Shown here: in pieces, positions 9,116 through 21,381 of the stretch | How the letters are laid out: each line of letters starts with the position of its first letter | Numbering within the stretch: the first letter of the stretch is position 1 | Origin: Malaciobacter marinus | Lineage (GTDB): Bacteria; Campylobacterota; Campylobacteria; Campylobacterales; Arcobacteraceae | Length of the DNA stretch: 64,000 nt | Direction: 5' to 3' | Assembly: GCF_003544855.1 (NCBI RefSeq) | Contig: NZ_CP032101.1 | Coordinates: 186,001 to 250,000, forward strand | Made by a program: the position numbers and the translations under genes | The notes under the pieces: generated by a model | The model's input: the letters and a program-made list of their open reading frames with translations, nothing else | What the model was told of the DNA's origin: nothing | Databases searched by the model: none

Positions 9116-9909
9116 TTATTTTAACAGGACCATGTGTATTAGAAGATAGAGATACAGTAATGAAAATTGCAGAGAGTTTAAAACCATTAAGTGAAGATAA
9201 AAGAGTCGAGTTTTATTTTAAAGCTTCATTTGATAAAGCAAATAGAACAAGTATTAGTTCTTATCGAGGTCCTGGATTAGATGAAGGCCTTAAAATATTT
9301 GAAGAGGTTAAAAAACAGTTCGGATATAAAGTTATCACAGATATACATGAATCTTATCAAGCAAAACCAGCTTCGCAAGTTATGGATATTTTACAAATAC
9401 CAGCTTTTTTATGTAGACAAACTGATCTTTTAGTTGAATCTGCAAAAACAAACTGTAAAATCAATATTAAAAAAGGGCAGTTTTTAGCAGCTGATGCTAT
9501 GAAACATCCTGTTGAAAAAGTTTTACAAACAAGAGGTGTTAATACTATAAATTATGAGACTTCTAAAGAAAATGGTGTTTGGTTATGTGAAAGAGGAAAC
9601 ACATTTGGTTATGGATCATTAGTTGTTGATATGAGAAATTTAATACTAATGAGAGAATATGCCCCTGTTATTTTTGATGCGACACACTCTGTTCAAATAC
9701 CAAGTACAGGTGGAACTACAGGAGGTAATTCAAAGTTTGTACCACATATGGCAAGAGCAGCTGCTAGTGTTGGTGTTGATGGATTCTTTTTTGAAACACA
9801 TACTAACCCAACAATAGCTAAAAGTGATGGGCCAAATATGCTTAAAATTGATGAACTTTATAAAACAGTTGAAGATATTTTTGCAATAAAAGAAGCTTTA
9901 AAAAATTAA
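9112..9909 (+). CDS. kdsA: 3-deoxy-8-phosphooctulonate synthase KdsA
   Basis: Condenses phosphoenolpyruvate with arabinose 5-phosphate to give KDO 8-phosphate, the precursor of the lipopolysaccharide inner core. 265 aa, the usual length. Family features seen: the N-terminal GPCVLE, the substrate loop NRTSISSYRGPG, DIHESYQA, and FDATHSVQIP near residue 190. The C11 near the N-terminus (GPCVLE) sits where metal-dependent KDO8P synthases keep a metal-ligand cysteine; metal dependence is an inference. ATG overlaps the channel gene stop; 89 bp with its own -10 box separate it from ribH. Confidence 0.96.
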   Translation: MIILTGPCVLEDRDTVMKIAESLKPLSEDKRVEFYFKASFDKANRTSISSYRGPGLDEGLKIFEEVKKQFGYKVITDIHESYQAKPASQVMDILQIPAFLCRQTDLLVESAKTNCKINIKKGQFLAADAMKHPVEKVLQTRGVNTINYETSKENGVWLCERGNTFGYGSLVVDMRNLILMREYAPVIFDATHSVQIPSTGGTTGGNSKFVPHMARAAASVGVDGFFFETHTNPTIAKSDGPNMLKIDELYKTVEDIFAIKEALKN

Positions 9910-9937
9910 AGCTTTAATTTCTTAATTTTATTTTAGA

Positions 9938-9943
9938 TATAAT
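9938..9943 (+). promoter_or_regulatory. Putative -10 box upstream of ribH
   Basis: TATAAT preceded by T-rich sequence (ttttagatataatcg) 56 bp before the ribH start. No clear -35 is seen, as usual for the vegetative sigma factor of Campylobacterota, where upstream T-tracts replace it. Confidence 0.55.
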
Positions 9944-9998
9944 CGCAAAATATGAATAATATAAATAGCTAATTAATAGCTTTAAAATTGGAGTAAAG

Positions 9999-10469
9999 AT
10001 GAATATTATAGAAGGTAAATTAAGACTAAATGGTAATGAAAAAGTTGCCATTATAAATGGAAGATTTAATCATATTATTACTGATAGATTAGTTGAAGGT
10101 GCAAAAGATGCATTTATAAGACATGGCGGTAATGAAGAGAATTTAGATTTATTATTAGTTCCTGGTGCATTTGAAATTCCATTCGCATTAGAAAAAGCAT
10201 TAAAAAGTGGCAAATATGATGCTGTATGTTGTGTTGGTGCAGTAATTAGAGGTGCCACTCCTCATTTTGATTATATTTCAGCAGAAGCAACAAAAGGTAT
10301 AGCAACTGTAACATTACAATATGGTAAACCTGTATCAAATGGAGTTTTAACAACAGATACAATTGAACAAGCAATTGAAAGAGCTGGTTCTAAAGTTGGG
10401 AACAAAGGTTCAGAAGCAATGGTAACAATTATAGAGATGTTAGACTTATATAACGAGTTAGGAAAATAA
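9999..10469 (+). CDS. ribH: 6,7-dimethyl-8-ribityllumazine synthase RibH
   Basis: Penultimate step of riboflavin synthesis: joins 5-amino-6-ribitylaminouracil with 3,4-dihydroxybutanone 4-phosphate in a cytoplasmic multimer. 156 aa, full length. The motifs [11 protein letters not shown] (substrate loop), [14 protein letters not shown], and [14 protein letters not shown] with the catalytic His are all present. Ribosome site GGAG lies 8 nt before the ATG. The last base of its stop is the first base of nusB, so the two are translationally coupled. Confidence 0.97.
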   Translation: MNIIEGKLRLNGNEKVAIINGRFNHIITDRLVEGAKDAFIRHGGNEENLDLLLVPGAFEIPFALEKALKSGKYDAVCCVGAVIRGATPHFDYISAEATKGIATVTLQYGKPVSNGVLTTDTIEQAIERAGSKVGNKGSEAMVTIIEMLDLYNELGK

Positions 10470-10867
10470 TGGCTACAAGAACACAAGCAAGAGAATCAGT
10501 AATAGGTTTATTATATGCAGTTGATTTAGGCAATGAAGGAATAATAAATTTTATTGATGAGATATTAGAAGATAAAAAAATAAGAAATAAGCAAAAGACT
10601 TTTGCAATAAATCTTTTTAATGGTGTAATTGATAATTTAGACGAAATTGATAAAGAGATTGAATCTCATCTAACTCAAGGTAAAATTATAGATTTAGGAA
10701 ATGTAGAAAAAGCAATATTAAGACTTGCTGTTTATGAAACTTTATTTGGTGAATTAGATAAACCAATTATTATAAATGAAGCAATAGAGTTATCAAAAAG
10801 ACTTGCAAGTGATAATGCACCAAAATTTATAAATGGTGTTTTAGATAAAATCAAAAGGCAAAAATAG
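10469..10867 (+). CDS. nusB: Transcription antitermination factor NusB
   Basis: 132 aa all-helical RNA-binding protein that with NusE (S10) binds boxA in rRNA leaders and prevents premature termination. The N-terminal ATRTQARESVIGLLYA and the C-terminal INEAIELSKRLASDNAPKFINGVLDKI are diagnostic. It overlaps ribH by 1 bp and pyrF by 1 bp. A boxA-like element is present in the rRNA leader in this same window at 15360. Confidence 0.96.
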   Translation: MATRTQARESVIGLLYAVDLGNEGIINFIDEILEDKKIRNKQKTFAINLFNGVIDNLDEIDKEIESHLTQGKIIDLGNVEKAILRLAVYETLFGELDKPIIINEAIELSKRLASDNAPKFINGVLDKIKRQK

Positions 10868-11565
10868 TGAAATTATGTATATCTTTAGATTTACCTACTG
10901 CAAAACAAAATCTAGATTTAGTAAAAAATATAACTAATGTTGAATTAAATAAAGAGATTTGGTTAAAAGTAGGATTTAGAACTTATTTAAGGGATGGAAA
11001 ATCTTTTTTAGAAGATATAAAAAAGATAAATAAAGATTTTAAAATTTTTCTTGATTTAAAATTATATGATATACCTAATACTATGGCTGATGCAGCTGAA
11101 GATATTTCAAAGTTTGGACTTATTGATATGTTTAATGTTCATGCAAGTGCTGGAAAAGTTGCAATGAAAGAAGTAATGAATAGGATTAAAAATATTCCAA
11201 ATAGACCACTTGTTTTATCTGTAACAGCTCTTACTTCATTTGATAATGATAATTTTAGAGCTGTATATAATGAAGATATTGATACAAAAGCTAGAAAGTT
11301 TGCTATTGATTCATTTGATTCTGGGCTTGATGGTGTAGTTTGTTCAGCATATGAAAGTAAAGATATAAAATCAAGTACATCAGAAGACTTTATAACTTTA
11401 TGCCCAGGTATAAGACCTTTTGGAGAAGACTCAGGTGATCAAAAAAGAGTTGCAGATATCACAAAAGCTAAAGAAGAGCTTGTTGATTTTATTGTTGTTG
11501 GAAGACCTATTTATAAATCACCAAGACCTAAAGAGATAGTAGAAAAAATAATTAATACTATTTAA
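10867..11565 (+). CDS. pyrF: Orotidine 5'-phosphate decarboxylase PyrF
   Basis: Last step of UMP synthesis. 232 aa. The catalytic K-x-D...D-x-K-x-x-D motif is seen as FLDLKLYDIPNT. SVTALTSFD and FIVVGRPIYKSPRP, the phosphate-binding C-terminal loop, are also present. GTG start overlapping the nusB stop. The kdsA-ribH-nusB-pyrF order is one I know from other Campylobacterota. A hairpin terminator follows 6 bp after the stop. Confidence 0.96.
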   Translation: MKLCISLDLPTAKQNLDLVKNITNVELNKEIWLKVGFRTYLRDGKSFLEDIKKINKDFKIFLDLKLYDIPNTMADAAEDISKFGLIDMFNVHASAGKVAMKEVMNRIKNIPNRPLVLSVTALTSFDNDNFRAVYNEDIDTKARKFAIDSFDSGLDGVVCSAYESKDIKSSTSEDFITLCPGIRPFGEDSGDQKRVADITKAKEELVDFIVVGRPIYKSPRPKEIVEKIINTI

Positions 11566-11571
11566 AACGAT

Positions 11572-11628
11572 AAAAAACACTTGAATTTATAAGTAATTAA
11601 ATAAAATCATTTATTTTAAGTGTTTTTT
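11572..11628 (+). terminator. Terminator after pyrF
   Basis: Fourteen-base arms at 11572-11585 and 11615-11628 (aaaaaacacttgaa with tttaagtgtttttt, one G-U pair) enclose a 29-nt AU-rich loop and end in a U-run. The stem sits between pyrF and the tRNA promoter, so it separates the two transcripts. Confidence 0.65.
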
Positions 11629-11642
11629 AAGTCACTAAGCAT

Positions 11643-11655
11643 TATAATTCTCGTC
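11643..11655 (+). promoter_or_regulatory. tRNA-cluster promoter (-10 and GTCC discriminator)
   Basis: TATAATTCTCGTCC begins at 11643. The same -10 plus discriminator, TATAATTCCCGTCC, occurs in the rRNA promoter at 15299, so the two stable-RNA promoters share an almost identical start region. No -35 hexamer is evident here. A short leader hairpin (arms 11656-11665 and 11671-11681) lies between the start region and the first tRNA. Confidence 0.65.
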
Positions 11656-11687
11656 CAGTTTTTGAGGTAATCAAAAAACTGTAAATT

Positions 11688-11778
11688 GGACAGATGGGTG
11701 AGCTGGCTGAAACCACTTCCCTGCTAAGGAAGCGTACTGGCAACGGTACCGAGGGTTCGAATCCCTCTCTGTCCGCCA
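11688..11778 (+). tRNA. tRNA-Ser (GCT)
   Basis: 91 nt with a long variable arm, as expected for serine. Acceptor GGACAGA pairs with TCTGTCC, discriminator G, encoded CCA. Anticodon loop ctGCTaa inside stem cttcc/ggaag reads AGC/AGU codons. Confidence 0.95.
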
Positions 11779-11798
11779 TAAAAATAAATAATGGAATT

Positions 11799-11875
11799 GG
11801 GTCATTAGCTCAGCTGGTTAGAGCACTCGGCTCATAACCGAGTGGTCGGAGGTTCGAGTCCTCCATGACCCACCA
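11799..11875 (+). tRNA. tRNA with CAT anticodon (probably Ile2, possibly elongator Met)
   Basis: 77 nt, acceptor GGGTCAT/ATGACCC, encoded CCA, anticodon stem ctcgg/ccgag around ctCATaa. The body (TTAGCTCAG, GGCTCATAACCG) looks like the minor isoleucine tRNA whose C34 is changed to lysidine by TilS. The third CAT tRNA of this cluster looks more like elongator Met. Sequence alone does not settle the identity. Confidence 0.75.
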
Positions 11876-11878
11876 GTT

Positions 11879-11955
11879 GCGGGAGTAGCTCAGTTGGCTA
11901 GAGCTTCTGCCTTCCAAGCAGATTGTCGCGAGTTCGAGTCTCGTCTCCCGCTCCA
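11879..11955 (+). tRNA. tRNA-Gly (TCC), copy 1
   Basis: 77 nt, acceptor GCGGGAG/CTCCCGC, anticodon stem tctgc/gcaga around ctTCCaa, encoded CCA. Identical to the two copies that follow. Only 3 nt separate it from the preceding tRNA. Confidence 0.96.
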
Positions 11956-12003
11956 TTATTTTATTTTAAGTTATTTTAATTATAATTTTATTCGCATTTT
12001 TAT

Positions 12004-12080
12004 GCGGGAGTAGCTCAGTTGGCTAGAGCTTCTGCCTTCCAAGCAGATTGTCGCGAGTTCGAGTCTCGTCTCCCGCTCCA
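12004..12080 (+). tRNA. tRNA-Gly (TCC), copy 2
   Basis: 77 nt, base-for-base identical to copy 1 over the whole tRNA. The 48-nt spacer before it is AT-rich and contains tataatttta, which could act as a secondary promoter. Confidence 0.96.
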
Positions 12081-12103
12081 TGTGAAAGTTTTAAAGTATT
12101 TAT

Positions 12104-12180
12104 GCGGGAGTAGCTCAGTTGGCTAGAGCTTCTGCCTTCCAAGCAGATTGTCGCGAGTTCGAGTCTCGTCTCCCGCTCCA
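12104..12180 (+). tRNA. tRNA-Gly (TCC), copy 3
   Basis: 77 nt, identical to copies 1 and 2. The 23-nt spacer before it ends in tttatg, as does the spacer before copy 2, which suggests that copies 2 and 3 arose by a recent tandem duplication. Confidence 0.96.
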
Positions 12181-12191
12181 TAAATACATAA

Positions 12192-12268
<77 letters not shown>

Positions 12269-12295
12269 AATTTAGAAGTAAAATTTAATAAATAT

Positions 12296-12372
12296 GTCAA
12301 GGTAGCTCAGCTGGCTAGAGCGCTGGTCTCATAAGCCGGAGGTCGGGAGTTCAAGTCTCCCTCTTGACACCA
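12296..12372 (+). tRNA. tRNA-Met (CAT), elongator
   Basis: 77 nt, acceptor GTCAAGG/TCTTGAC with a G-U pair at the base, discriminator A, encoded CCA. The anticodon stem ctggt/gccgg contains two U-G pairs around ctCATaa. It lacks initiator features, and the first CAT tRNA of the cluster looks like Ile2, which leaves elongator methionine by elimination. Confidence 0.8.
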
Positions 12373-12380
12373 CTATAAGT

Positions 12381-12457
12381 GCTGGTGTAGCTCAGTTGGC
12401 TAGAGCAGCTGATTTGTAATCAGCAGGTCGTAGGTTCGACTCCTATCACCAGCTCCA
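12381..12457 (+). tRNA. tRNA-Thr (TGT)
   Basis: 77 nt, acceptor GCTGGTG/CACCAGC, anticodon stem gctga/tcagc around ttTGTaa, discriminator T, encoded CCA. Confidence 0.95.
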
Positions 12458-12464
12458 CTTATAT

Positions 12465-12539
12465 TGGGGTATCGCCAAGTGGTAAGGCAACGGCTTTTGG
12501 TGCCGTCATTCGTAGGTTCGAATCCTACTACCCCATCCA
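12465..12539 (+). tRNA. tRNA-Gln (TTG)
   Basis: 75 nt, acceptor TGGGGTA/TACCCCA beginning with the U1-A72 pair typical of glutamine tRNAs, anticodon stem acggc/gccgt around ttTTGgt, encoded CCA. Last tRNA of the cluster; no strong terminator is seen after it. Confidence 0.95.
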
Positions 12540-12608
12540 TACTCAATTCTTAACAAAAATTCATTCAAAATTAGATATACTTAATTCAATTTAAATTAAG
12601 GTATCATT

Positions 12609-15197
12609 TTGCAAAAAATCTTTTATTTAATAATGTTTTTACTTAGTATAAATTTATGTGCTAAAAGTTTAGAAAAAGTTTCTTTACAACTATCATGGTT
12701 TAATCAGTTCCAATTTGCAGGATATTATATTGCAAAAGAGAAAGGATTTTATAAAGATGTTGGCTTAGATGTAGACATAAGAAATTTTGATTTTAATATA
12801 AATGTTCCAAATGAAGTAGATACAAAAAATGCGACATTTGGTGTGGGAAGAGAAACCTTACTTTTAGAAAAAAGTAATAATAAAAATATAATAGCTTTAT
12901 ATGCTATATTTCAAGCATCTCCATTAATTTTACTCTCTTTAGATAATACAGGTATAAACTCTATTCGTGATTTTAATAATAGAAAAATCATGACTACAAT
13001 TGATGATTCTAGTGAAGTGTCACTTAAAGCAATGATTAGCTCACAAAATATTGATTTTAAAAGATTAGAATTTTTAAAACATACCCATGATATTATGGAT
13101 TTAGTAAATAAAAAAACAGATGTAATTTCGGCTTATATATCTAAAACTCCATATGATTTACAAAAAATGGGCATTAGTTATAATGTTTTTTATCCTAAAG
13201 ATTATGGTTTTGATATGTATAGTGATTTTTTATTTACGAATGTAGATGAAATAAAAAATAATGAACAAAGAGTTATTGATTTTAAAAATGCTTCTTTAAG
13301 AGGTTGGGAATATGCTTTTTCACATATACATGAAGCAGCAAATTTGATTTATGAAAAATATAATGAACAAAATATACCTTTAGATGCATTAATTTATGAG
13401 GGCAAGGAGTTAAAAAAACTTGCATATTATATGAACTCAGATTTGGGTGAAATAAAAAAAGAAAAAGTTCAAAGAATTTTTGATTTATATAATGTAATGG
13501 GTTTAGCAAAAAATCCAATTTTAATAGATGATTTTATTTATGATGATAATTATACACTTTTTACTAAAGGTGAAAAAAATTACATAAATAATACAACTGC
13601 AATTAATGTTTGTATAAATCCTAGTTTAATCTCTTTAAAGCATAACTCAAATAAAGAATATACTGGAATATTAAAAGATTTTTTAGATTTAGTAACCAAA
13701 AATAGTAATTTGAAATTTAATTTAATAACGAAAAAAAATTGGGAAGAAACAATTAAGTCTATATCTACAAATGAATGTGATATTATATCAACAGCTTCAA
13801 AATCACTAAAAATAAAAAACAAACTAAATTTCACAAAAAGATATATTGATATTCCACTAGTTCTTGCAACAAAAGATAAAGTTTCTTTTATTGATAATAT
13901 TGCTTCATTGAAAAATAAAAAAATTGGAGTTGTAAAAGATATTACTTTTATTGACTTTTTAAAAAAACATTATCCGTATTTAGATATTGTTGAAGTAAAT
14001 AACATAAATGAAGGTTTGAAAAAAGTATCAAAAAATGAATTATTTGCACAAGTGGATACAATTACTGCAATTTCAAATGAAATACAAGAGAATTTTTTAA
14101 CAAAACTTAAAATTTCAGGAAAATTAAAAGAAAACCTACCACTTTATTTTGCAGTAAGAAAAGATGACAATTTTTTACTAAATATTTTAAATAAGTCTAT
14201 TAATTCCATAGATGATTTTGCAAAACAAAAGATTGTTAATAAATGGATAAGCATAGAATTTAAAAATAATTTCGATTATTCACTAATATGGAAAATACTT
14301 CTATTTTTCGTAACAATATTATCTATTTTACTATATAGACAAAGATTATTAAATAAAGTAAATATTGTATTAAAAGACAAAGTAGATGAAAAAACTAAAG
14401 AATTAAAAAAATTAAATGAATCATTGGAAAAAAGAGTAGAAGAGGAAGTTCAAAATAATAGAGAAAAAGATAGATTATTATCTCAACAAGTAAAGATGGC
14501 CGCAATGGGTGAAATGCTTGAGAATATTGCCCATCAATGGAGACAACCTTTATCTATTATTTCTACAACATCAAGTGGTATTGTTATGCAAAAAAAAGCA
14601 GAAATATTAAAAGATGAATTTTTAATAAAATCAATGGATACTATAAACGATACTGCACAATATTTATCTAAAACAATAGAAGACTTTAAAAACTTTTATG
14701 AACCAAATAAAAATATTGTTAAGTTCAATATTAAGACAATATACACTAAAACATTAGATATTATTGATTCTAAATATAAAAATTTAAATATAAAATTTAT
14801 TGAAAATATTGAAAGCATAGACTTACTTGGATTAGATAGTGAATTAATTCAAGTAATAATTAATATTTTAAATAACTCAAAAGATGCATTAGAAACTAAT
14901 AACAATCCTGATGAAAGATTTATCTTTGTAGATATTTATAAAAAAGATAATTTTTTGATAATTAGAATAAATGATAATGCTGGTGGAATAGATGAATCAA
15001 TTATTGATAGAATTTTTGAACCGTATTTTACAACAAAACATAAATCACAAGGAACAGGAATAGGTCTTTATATGAGTCAAGAAATTGTATCAAAGCATAT
15101 GTATGGAGAAATAACAATTAAAAATAGATATTTTAATTATAACAATAAAAGCTATACAGGAGCACAGTTTAATGTTAAAGTACCACTTAAACTATAA
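12609..15197 (+). CDS. Sensor histidine kinase with two periplasmic solute-binding domains
   Basis: 862 aa. A signal peptide (about 1-18) is followed by an NMT1/THI5-type binding domain (LQLSWFNQFQFAGYYIAKEK, residues 25-240), a SBP_bac_3 amino-acid-type domain (about 330-550), one membrane helix (about 556-577), a coiled coil and a kinase core. H642 in NIAHQWRQP is the phosphoacceptor; NILNNSKDAL, DNAGGI and GTGIGLYMS are ATP-binding boxes. It should sense a small periplasmic ligand and phosphorylate a response regulator, but none is adjacent. The TTG start at 12609 has an AAGG site 8 nt upstream and keeps the full signal peptide; an ATG at 12633 would shorten it. Confidence 0.85.
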   Translation: MQKIFYLIMFLLSINLCAKSLEKVSLQLSWFNQFQFAGYYIAKEKGFYKDVGLDVDIRNFDFNINVPNEVDTKNATFGVGRETLLLEKSNNKNIIALYAIFQASPLILLSLDNTGINSIRDFNNRKIMTTIDDSSEVSLKAMISSQNIDFKRLEFLKHTHDIMDLVNKKTDVISAYISKTPYDLQKMGISYNVFYPKDYGFDMYSDFLFTNVDEIKNNEQRVIDFKNASLRGWEYAFSHIHEAANLIYEKYNEQNIPLDALIYEGKELKKLAYYMNSDLGEIKKEKVQRIFDLYNVMGLAKNPILIDDFIYDDNYTLFTKGEKNYINNTTAINVCINPSLISLKHNSNKEYTGILKDFLDLVTKNSNLKFNLITKKNWEETIKSISTNECDIISTASKSLKIKNKLNFTKRYIDIPLVLATKDKVSFIDNIASLKNKKIGVVKDITFIDFLKKHYPYLDIVEVNNINEGLKKVSKNELFAQVDTITAISNEIQENFLTKLKISGKLKENLPLYFAVRKDDNFLLNILNKSINSIDDFAKQKIVNKWISIEFKNNFDYSLIWKILLFFVTILSILLYRQRLLNKVNIVLKDKVDEKTKELKKLNESLEKRVEEEVQNNREKDRLLSQQVKMAAMGEMLENIAHQWRQPLSIISTTSSGIVMQKKAEILKDEFLIKSMDTINDTAQYLSKTIEDFKNFYEPNKNIVKFNIKTIYTKTLDIIDSKYKNLNIKFIENIESIDLLGLDSELIQVIINILNNSKDALETNNNPDERFIFVDIYKKDNFLIIRINDNAGGIDESIIDRIFEPYFTTKHKSQGTGIGLYMSQEIVSKHMYGEITIKNRYFNYNNKSYTGAQFNVKVPLKL

Positions 15198-15275
15198 ATA
15201 TAAGAGTAGAAAAGCATTTAATTAAATTAAATCATAAAAACCTCAAAAATTTAAGCCAAAATTAAGACTAAACCC

Positions 15276-15304
15276 TTGACAAAGGGAAAGAATTTGTCTA
15301 TAAT
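15276..15304 (+). promoter_or_regulatory. rRNA operon promoter (perfect -35/-10 consensus)
   Basis: TTGACA (15276-15281), a 17-nt spacer, and TATAAT (15299-15304), followed by TCCCGTCC. This is an exact match to the sigma-70 consensus with optimal spacing, striking because -35 boxes are normally not recognisable in this phylum. It precedes the 16S gene by about 230 bp. The discriminator is nearly identical to that of the tRNA-cluster promoter at 11643. Confidence 0.85.
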
Positions 15305-15359
15305 TCCCGTCCAAATTCGCTGAGGCAAACAAGAGATTGAGAGCTGAAGAAGGGATTGA

Positions 15360-15369
15360 GTTCTTTAAC
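15360..15369 (+). promoter_or_regulatory. boxA-like antitermination element in rRNA leader
   Basis: GTTCTTTAAC resembles the NusB/S10-binding boxA (consensus TGCTCTTTAAC) and lies in the leader between the promoter and 16S, the expected place. Confidence 0.55.
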
Positions 15370-15393
15370 ACAAAGTAAGTTTGTAAGAGAAGT

Positions 15394-15422
15394 AACTTTT
15401 ATAAACTGAATATATATATGAC
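15394..15422 (+). other. 5' arm of pre-16S processing stem
   Basis: These 29 bases are almost exactly complementary to 17093-17120, just after the 16S 3' end (both contain the palindromic partners of ATTCAGTTTATAAA). In the transcript the two would form a long stem bracketing 16S rRNA, the usual RNase III substrate. Confidence 0.75.
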
Positions 15423-15537
15423 AAGAAAAAAAAGAAGAATACAAATTCTTCGTCTATAATATCATACAAAAAAGTATGATAAAACAATGAGTAATTAATT
15501 TTGTATAGAAATACATAATTAGTCAGAGAACAAACAC

Positions 15538-17052
<1,515 letters not shown>

Positions 17053-17139
17053 CAGAGAAAAGATTAAGAGAGTCAAAACTCTTAATCAAAAAGTCAATAT
17101 ATATTCAGTTTATAAAGGTTATTTAAAAGATAGGTGAGA

Positions 17140-17216
17140 GGGCCTATAGCTCAGCTGGCTAGAGCGCTCGACTGATAATCGTGAGGTCCCAGGTTCAAGT
17201 CCTGGTAGGCCCACCA
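17140..17216 (+). tRNA. tRNA-Ile (GAT)
   Basis: 77 nt in the 16S-23S spacer, acceptor GGGCCTA/TAGGCCC, anticodon ctGATaa, encoded CCA. The anticodon stem ctcga/tcgtg contains a U28-U42 mismatch, an oddity for a spacer tRNA. Confidence 0.94.
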
Positions 17217-17252
17217 TGATTAAATAATCTTAAAAGAAGAGATTAAAAAGTT

Positions 17253-17328
17253 GGGGAATTAGCTCAGCTGGGAGAGCGCCTGCCTTGCACGCAGGAGGTC
17301 AGCGGTTCGATCCCGCTATTCTCCACCA
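17253..17328 (+). tRNA. tRNA-Ala (TGC)
   Basis: 76 nt, second spacer tRNA. Acceptor GGGGAAT pairs with ATTCTCC with a G-U, anticodon stem cctgc/gcagg around ctTGCac, encoded CCA. Confidence 0.96.
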
Positions 17329-17422
17329 ACAAATAAGAAGAAGTTAAATATAAGTTCAATGAAGATTGAATTTATATTTAATTTTTTCAGAGATGAGAAG
17401 ATTAAAGAGTTATTTAAAAATA

Positions 17423-17521
17423 TAATGTTAAAGTCAAAAATTTTTCTAAGAAAAGAAAGCAATTTCAAGAAAAGAAGAAGAACACAACTATTTTATTAAA
17501 TTTAATAAGATAGTAGCCAAG
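17423..17521 (+). other. 5' arms of pre-23S processing stem
   Basis: Two segments before 23S have complements in order after it. 17423-17435 (taatgttaaagtc) pairs exactly with 20533-20545, and 17480-17521 pairs with few mismatches with 20488-20527 (for example gaacacaact with agttgtgttc). Together they give a long irregular duplex closing the 23S precursor, a likely RNase III target. Confidence 0.75.
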
Positions 17522-17562
17522 GAATAATTATCAAAAAAGGTTAGAGTAAGATCTAATTAAAA

Positions 17563-20484
<2,922 letters not shown>

Positions 20485-20599
20485 ATACTTGGTTTACTAT
20501 CTTATTAAGTTTACTAAAGTTGTGTTCAAAGAGACTTTAACATTAATATACTCAAAATATGAGTATAGAGTGAATAATAAAATTCATTGTATACTCATA

Positions 20600-20717
20600 T
20601 TGCTGGTGGATATAGCGAAGTGGAAATACCCAGATCCATACCGAACCTGGAAGTCAAGCACTTCTGCGCTGATAATACTGCACCTTTCAGGTGTGGAAAC
20701 GTAGGCCTCTGCCAGCT
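20600..20717 (+). rRNA. rrf: 5S ribosomal RNA
   Basis: About 118 nt. The terminal helix is formed by GCTGGTG (20602-20608) and TGCCAGC (20710-20716); the conserved ATACCCAGATCCATACCGAA and GAAGTCAAGCACTTCTGCGC loops are present. Confidence 0.93.
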
Positions 20718-20730
20718 CTTGAGTTTTTTT

Positions 20731-20787
20731 AAGCCCTTATCTATTTTAACTTTTTTCAGTTATCTTAGTTATGGGCTTTTTTTTTAG
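20731..20787 (+). terminator. rRNA operon terminator
   Basis: AAGCCC at 20731-20736 pairs with GGGCTT at 20773-20778, followed by a run of nine or more T. The loop is long and U-rich. It closes the rRNA transcript just after 5S. Confidence 0.65.
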
Positions 20788-20891
20788 CCTTCGTTTTTTT
20801 ATTCTGCCTTATATTTACTTTAACTTTGACTATTAATATATTATTAACTAAATTTCGATAAAATACCTAAACATTAAAATAAGGAATTTAA

Positions 20892-21380
20892 ATGCTATTA
20901 TCTTTAAAGCAGAAGATTATAGACTATGTATTTACTGTATCCAAGCAACCAATATTATTAAAAGATTTATTAATTGCGAATTCACAATATTTAGAAAAGT
21001 TGCATGTAGATCCTGTTAAATTAGGTTTTAGGCTAAAGGTATCTAGAGCATACTTAGTATATATAGTTTTAGTTATTTTGTTTACAGTGCCTTTTACTAC
21101 AATAACACATAATTTATTTGCAAATCTAGATCCTCATGTATCAATAATAGTTGCTATGGTTTTAACAGCTGTTGTTTTTATTTTTTTTAACTTCTTTAGA
21201 GTATGGTTAGTTGATCAAATAGCACTAAGTCAAATAAAAAAAGGTTGGCAAATACACTTCCCTTTTTTCCCTTATAAAGAATATAATAAAAAAATAAATG
21301 AAATCTTTCAGCAATCAAATAAATTAGAATTACAAAAAAAAGATTTACAAAAATATATTTTAGATAATCTAGCTGACTAG
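20892..21380 (+). CDS. Hypothetical two-helix membrane protein
   Basis: 162 aa that I do not recognise. A cytoplasmic-looking N-terminal 55 residues is followed by two hydrophobic helices (about 54-74 and 83-106, with the turn near THNLFANLDPHVS), then a basic C-terminal tail ending in a likely coiled coil (KINEIFQQSNKLELQKKDL). A ribosome site (AAGGAA) lies 8 nt before the ATG and a -10-like GATAAAAT about 35 bp upstream. It stands alone between the rRNA operon and the convergent mnmC-like gene, with only one base between the two stops. Confidence 0.7.
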   Translation: MLLSLKQKIIDYVFTVSKQPILLKDLLIANSQYLEKLHVDPVKLGFRLKVSRAYLVYIVLVILFTVPFTTITHNLFANLDPHVSIIVAMVLTAVVFIFFNFFRVWLVDQIALSQIKKGWQIHFPFFPYKEYNKKINEIFQQSNKLELQKKDLQKYILDNLAD

Positions 21381-21381
21381 A

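Noticed and set aside
20489-20787. Frames across 23S end, 5S and its terminator
   Set aside because: They overlap structural RNA and the terminator; codon use is not coding-like.
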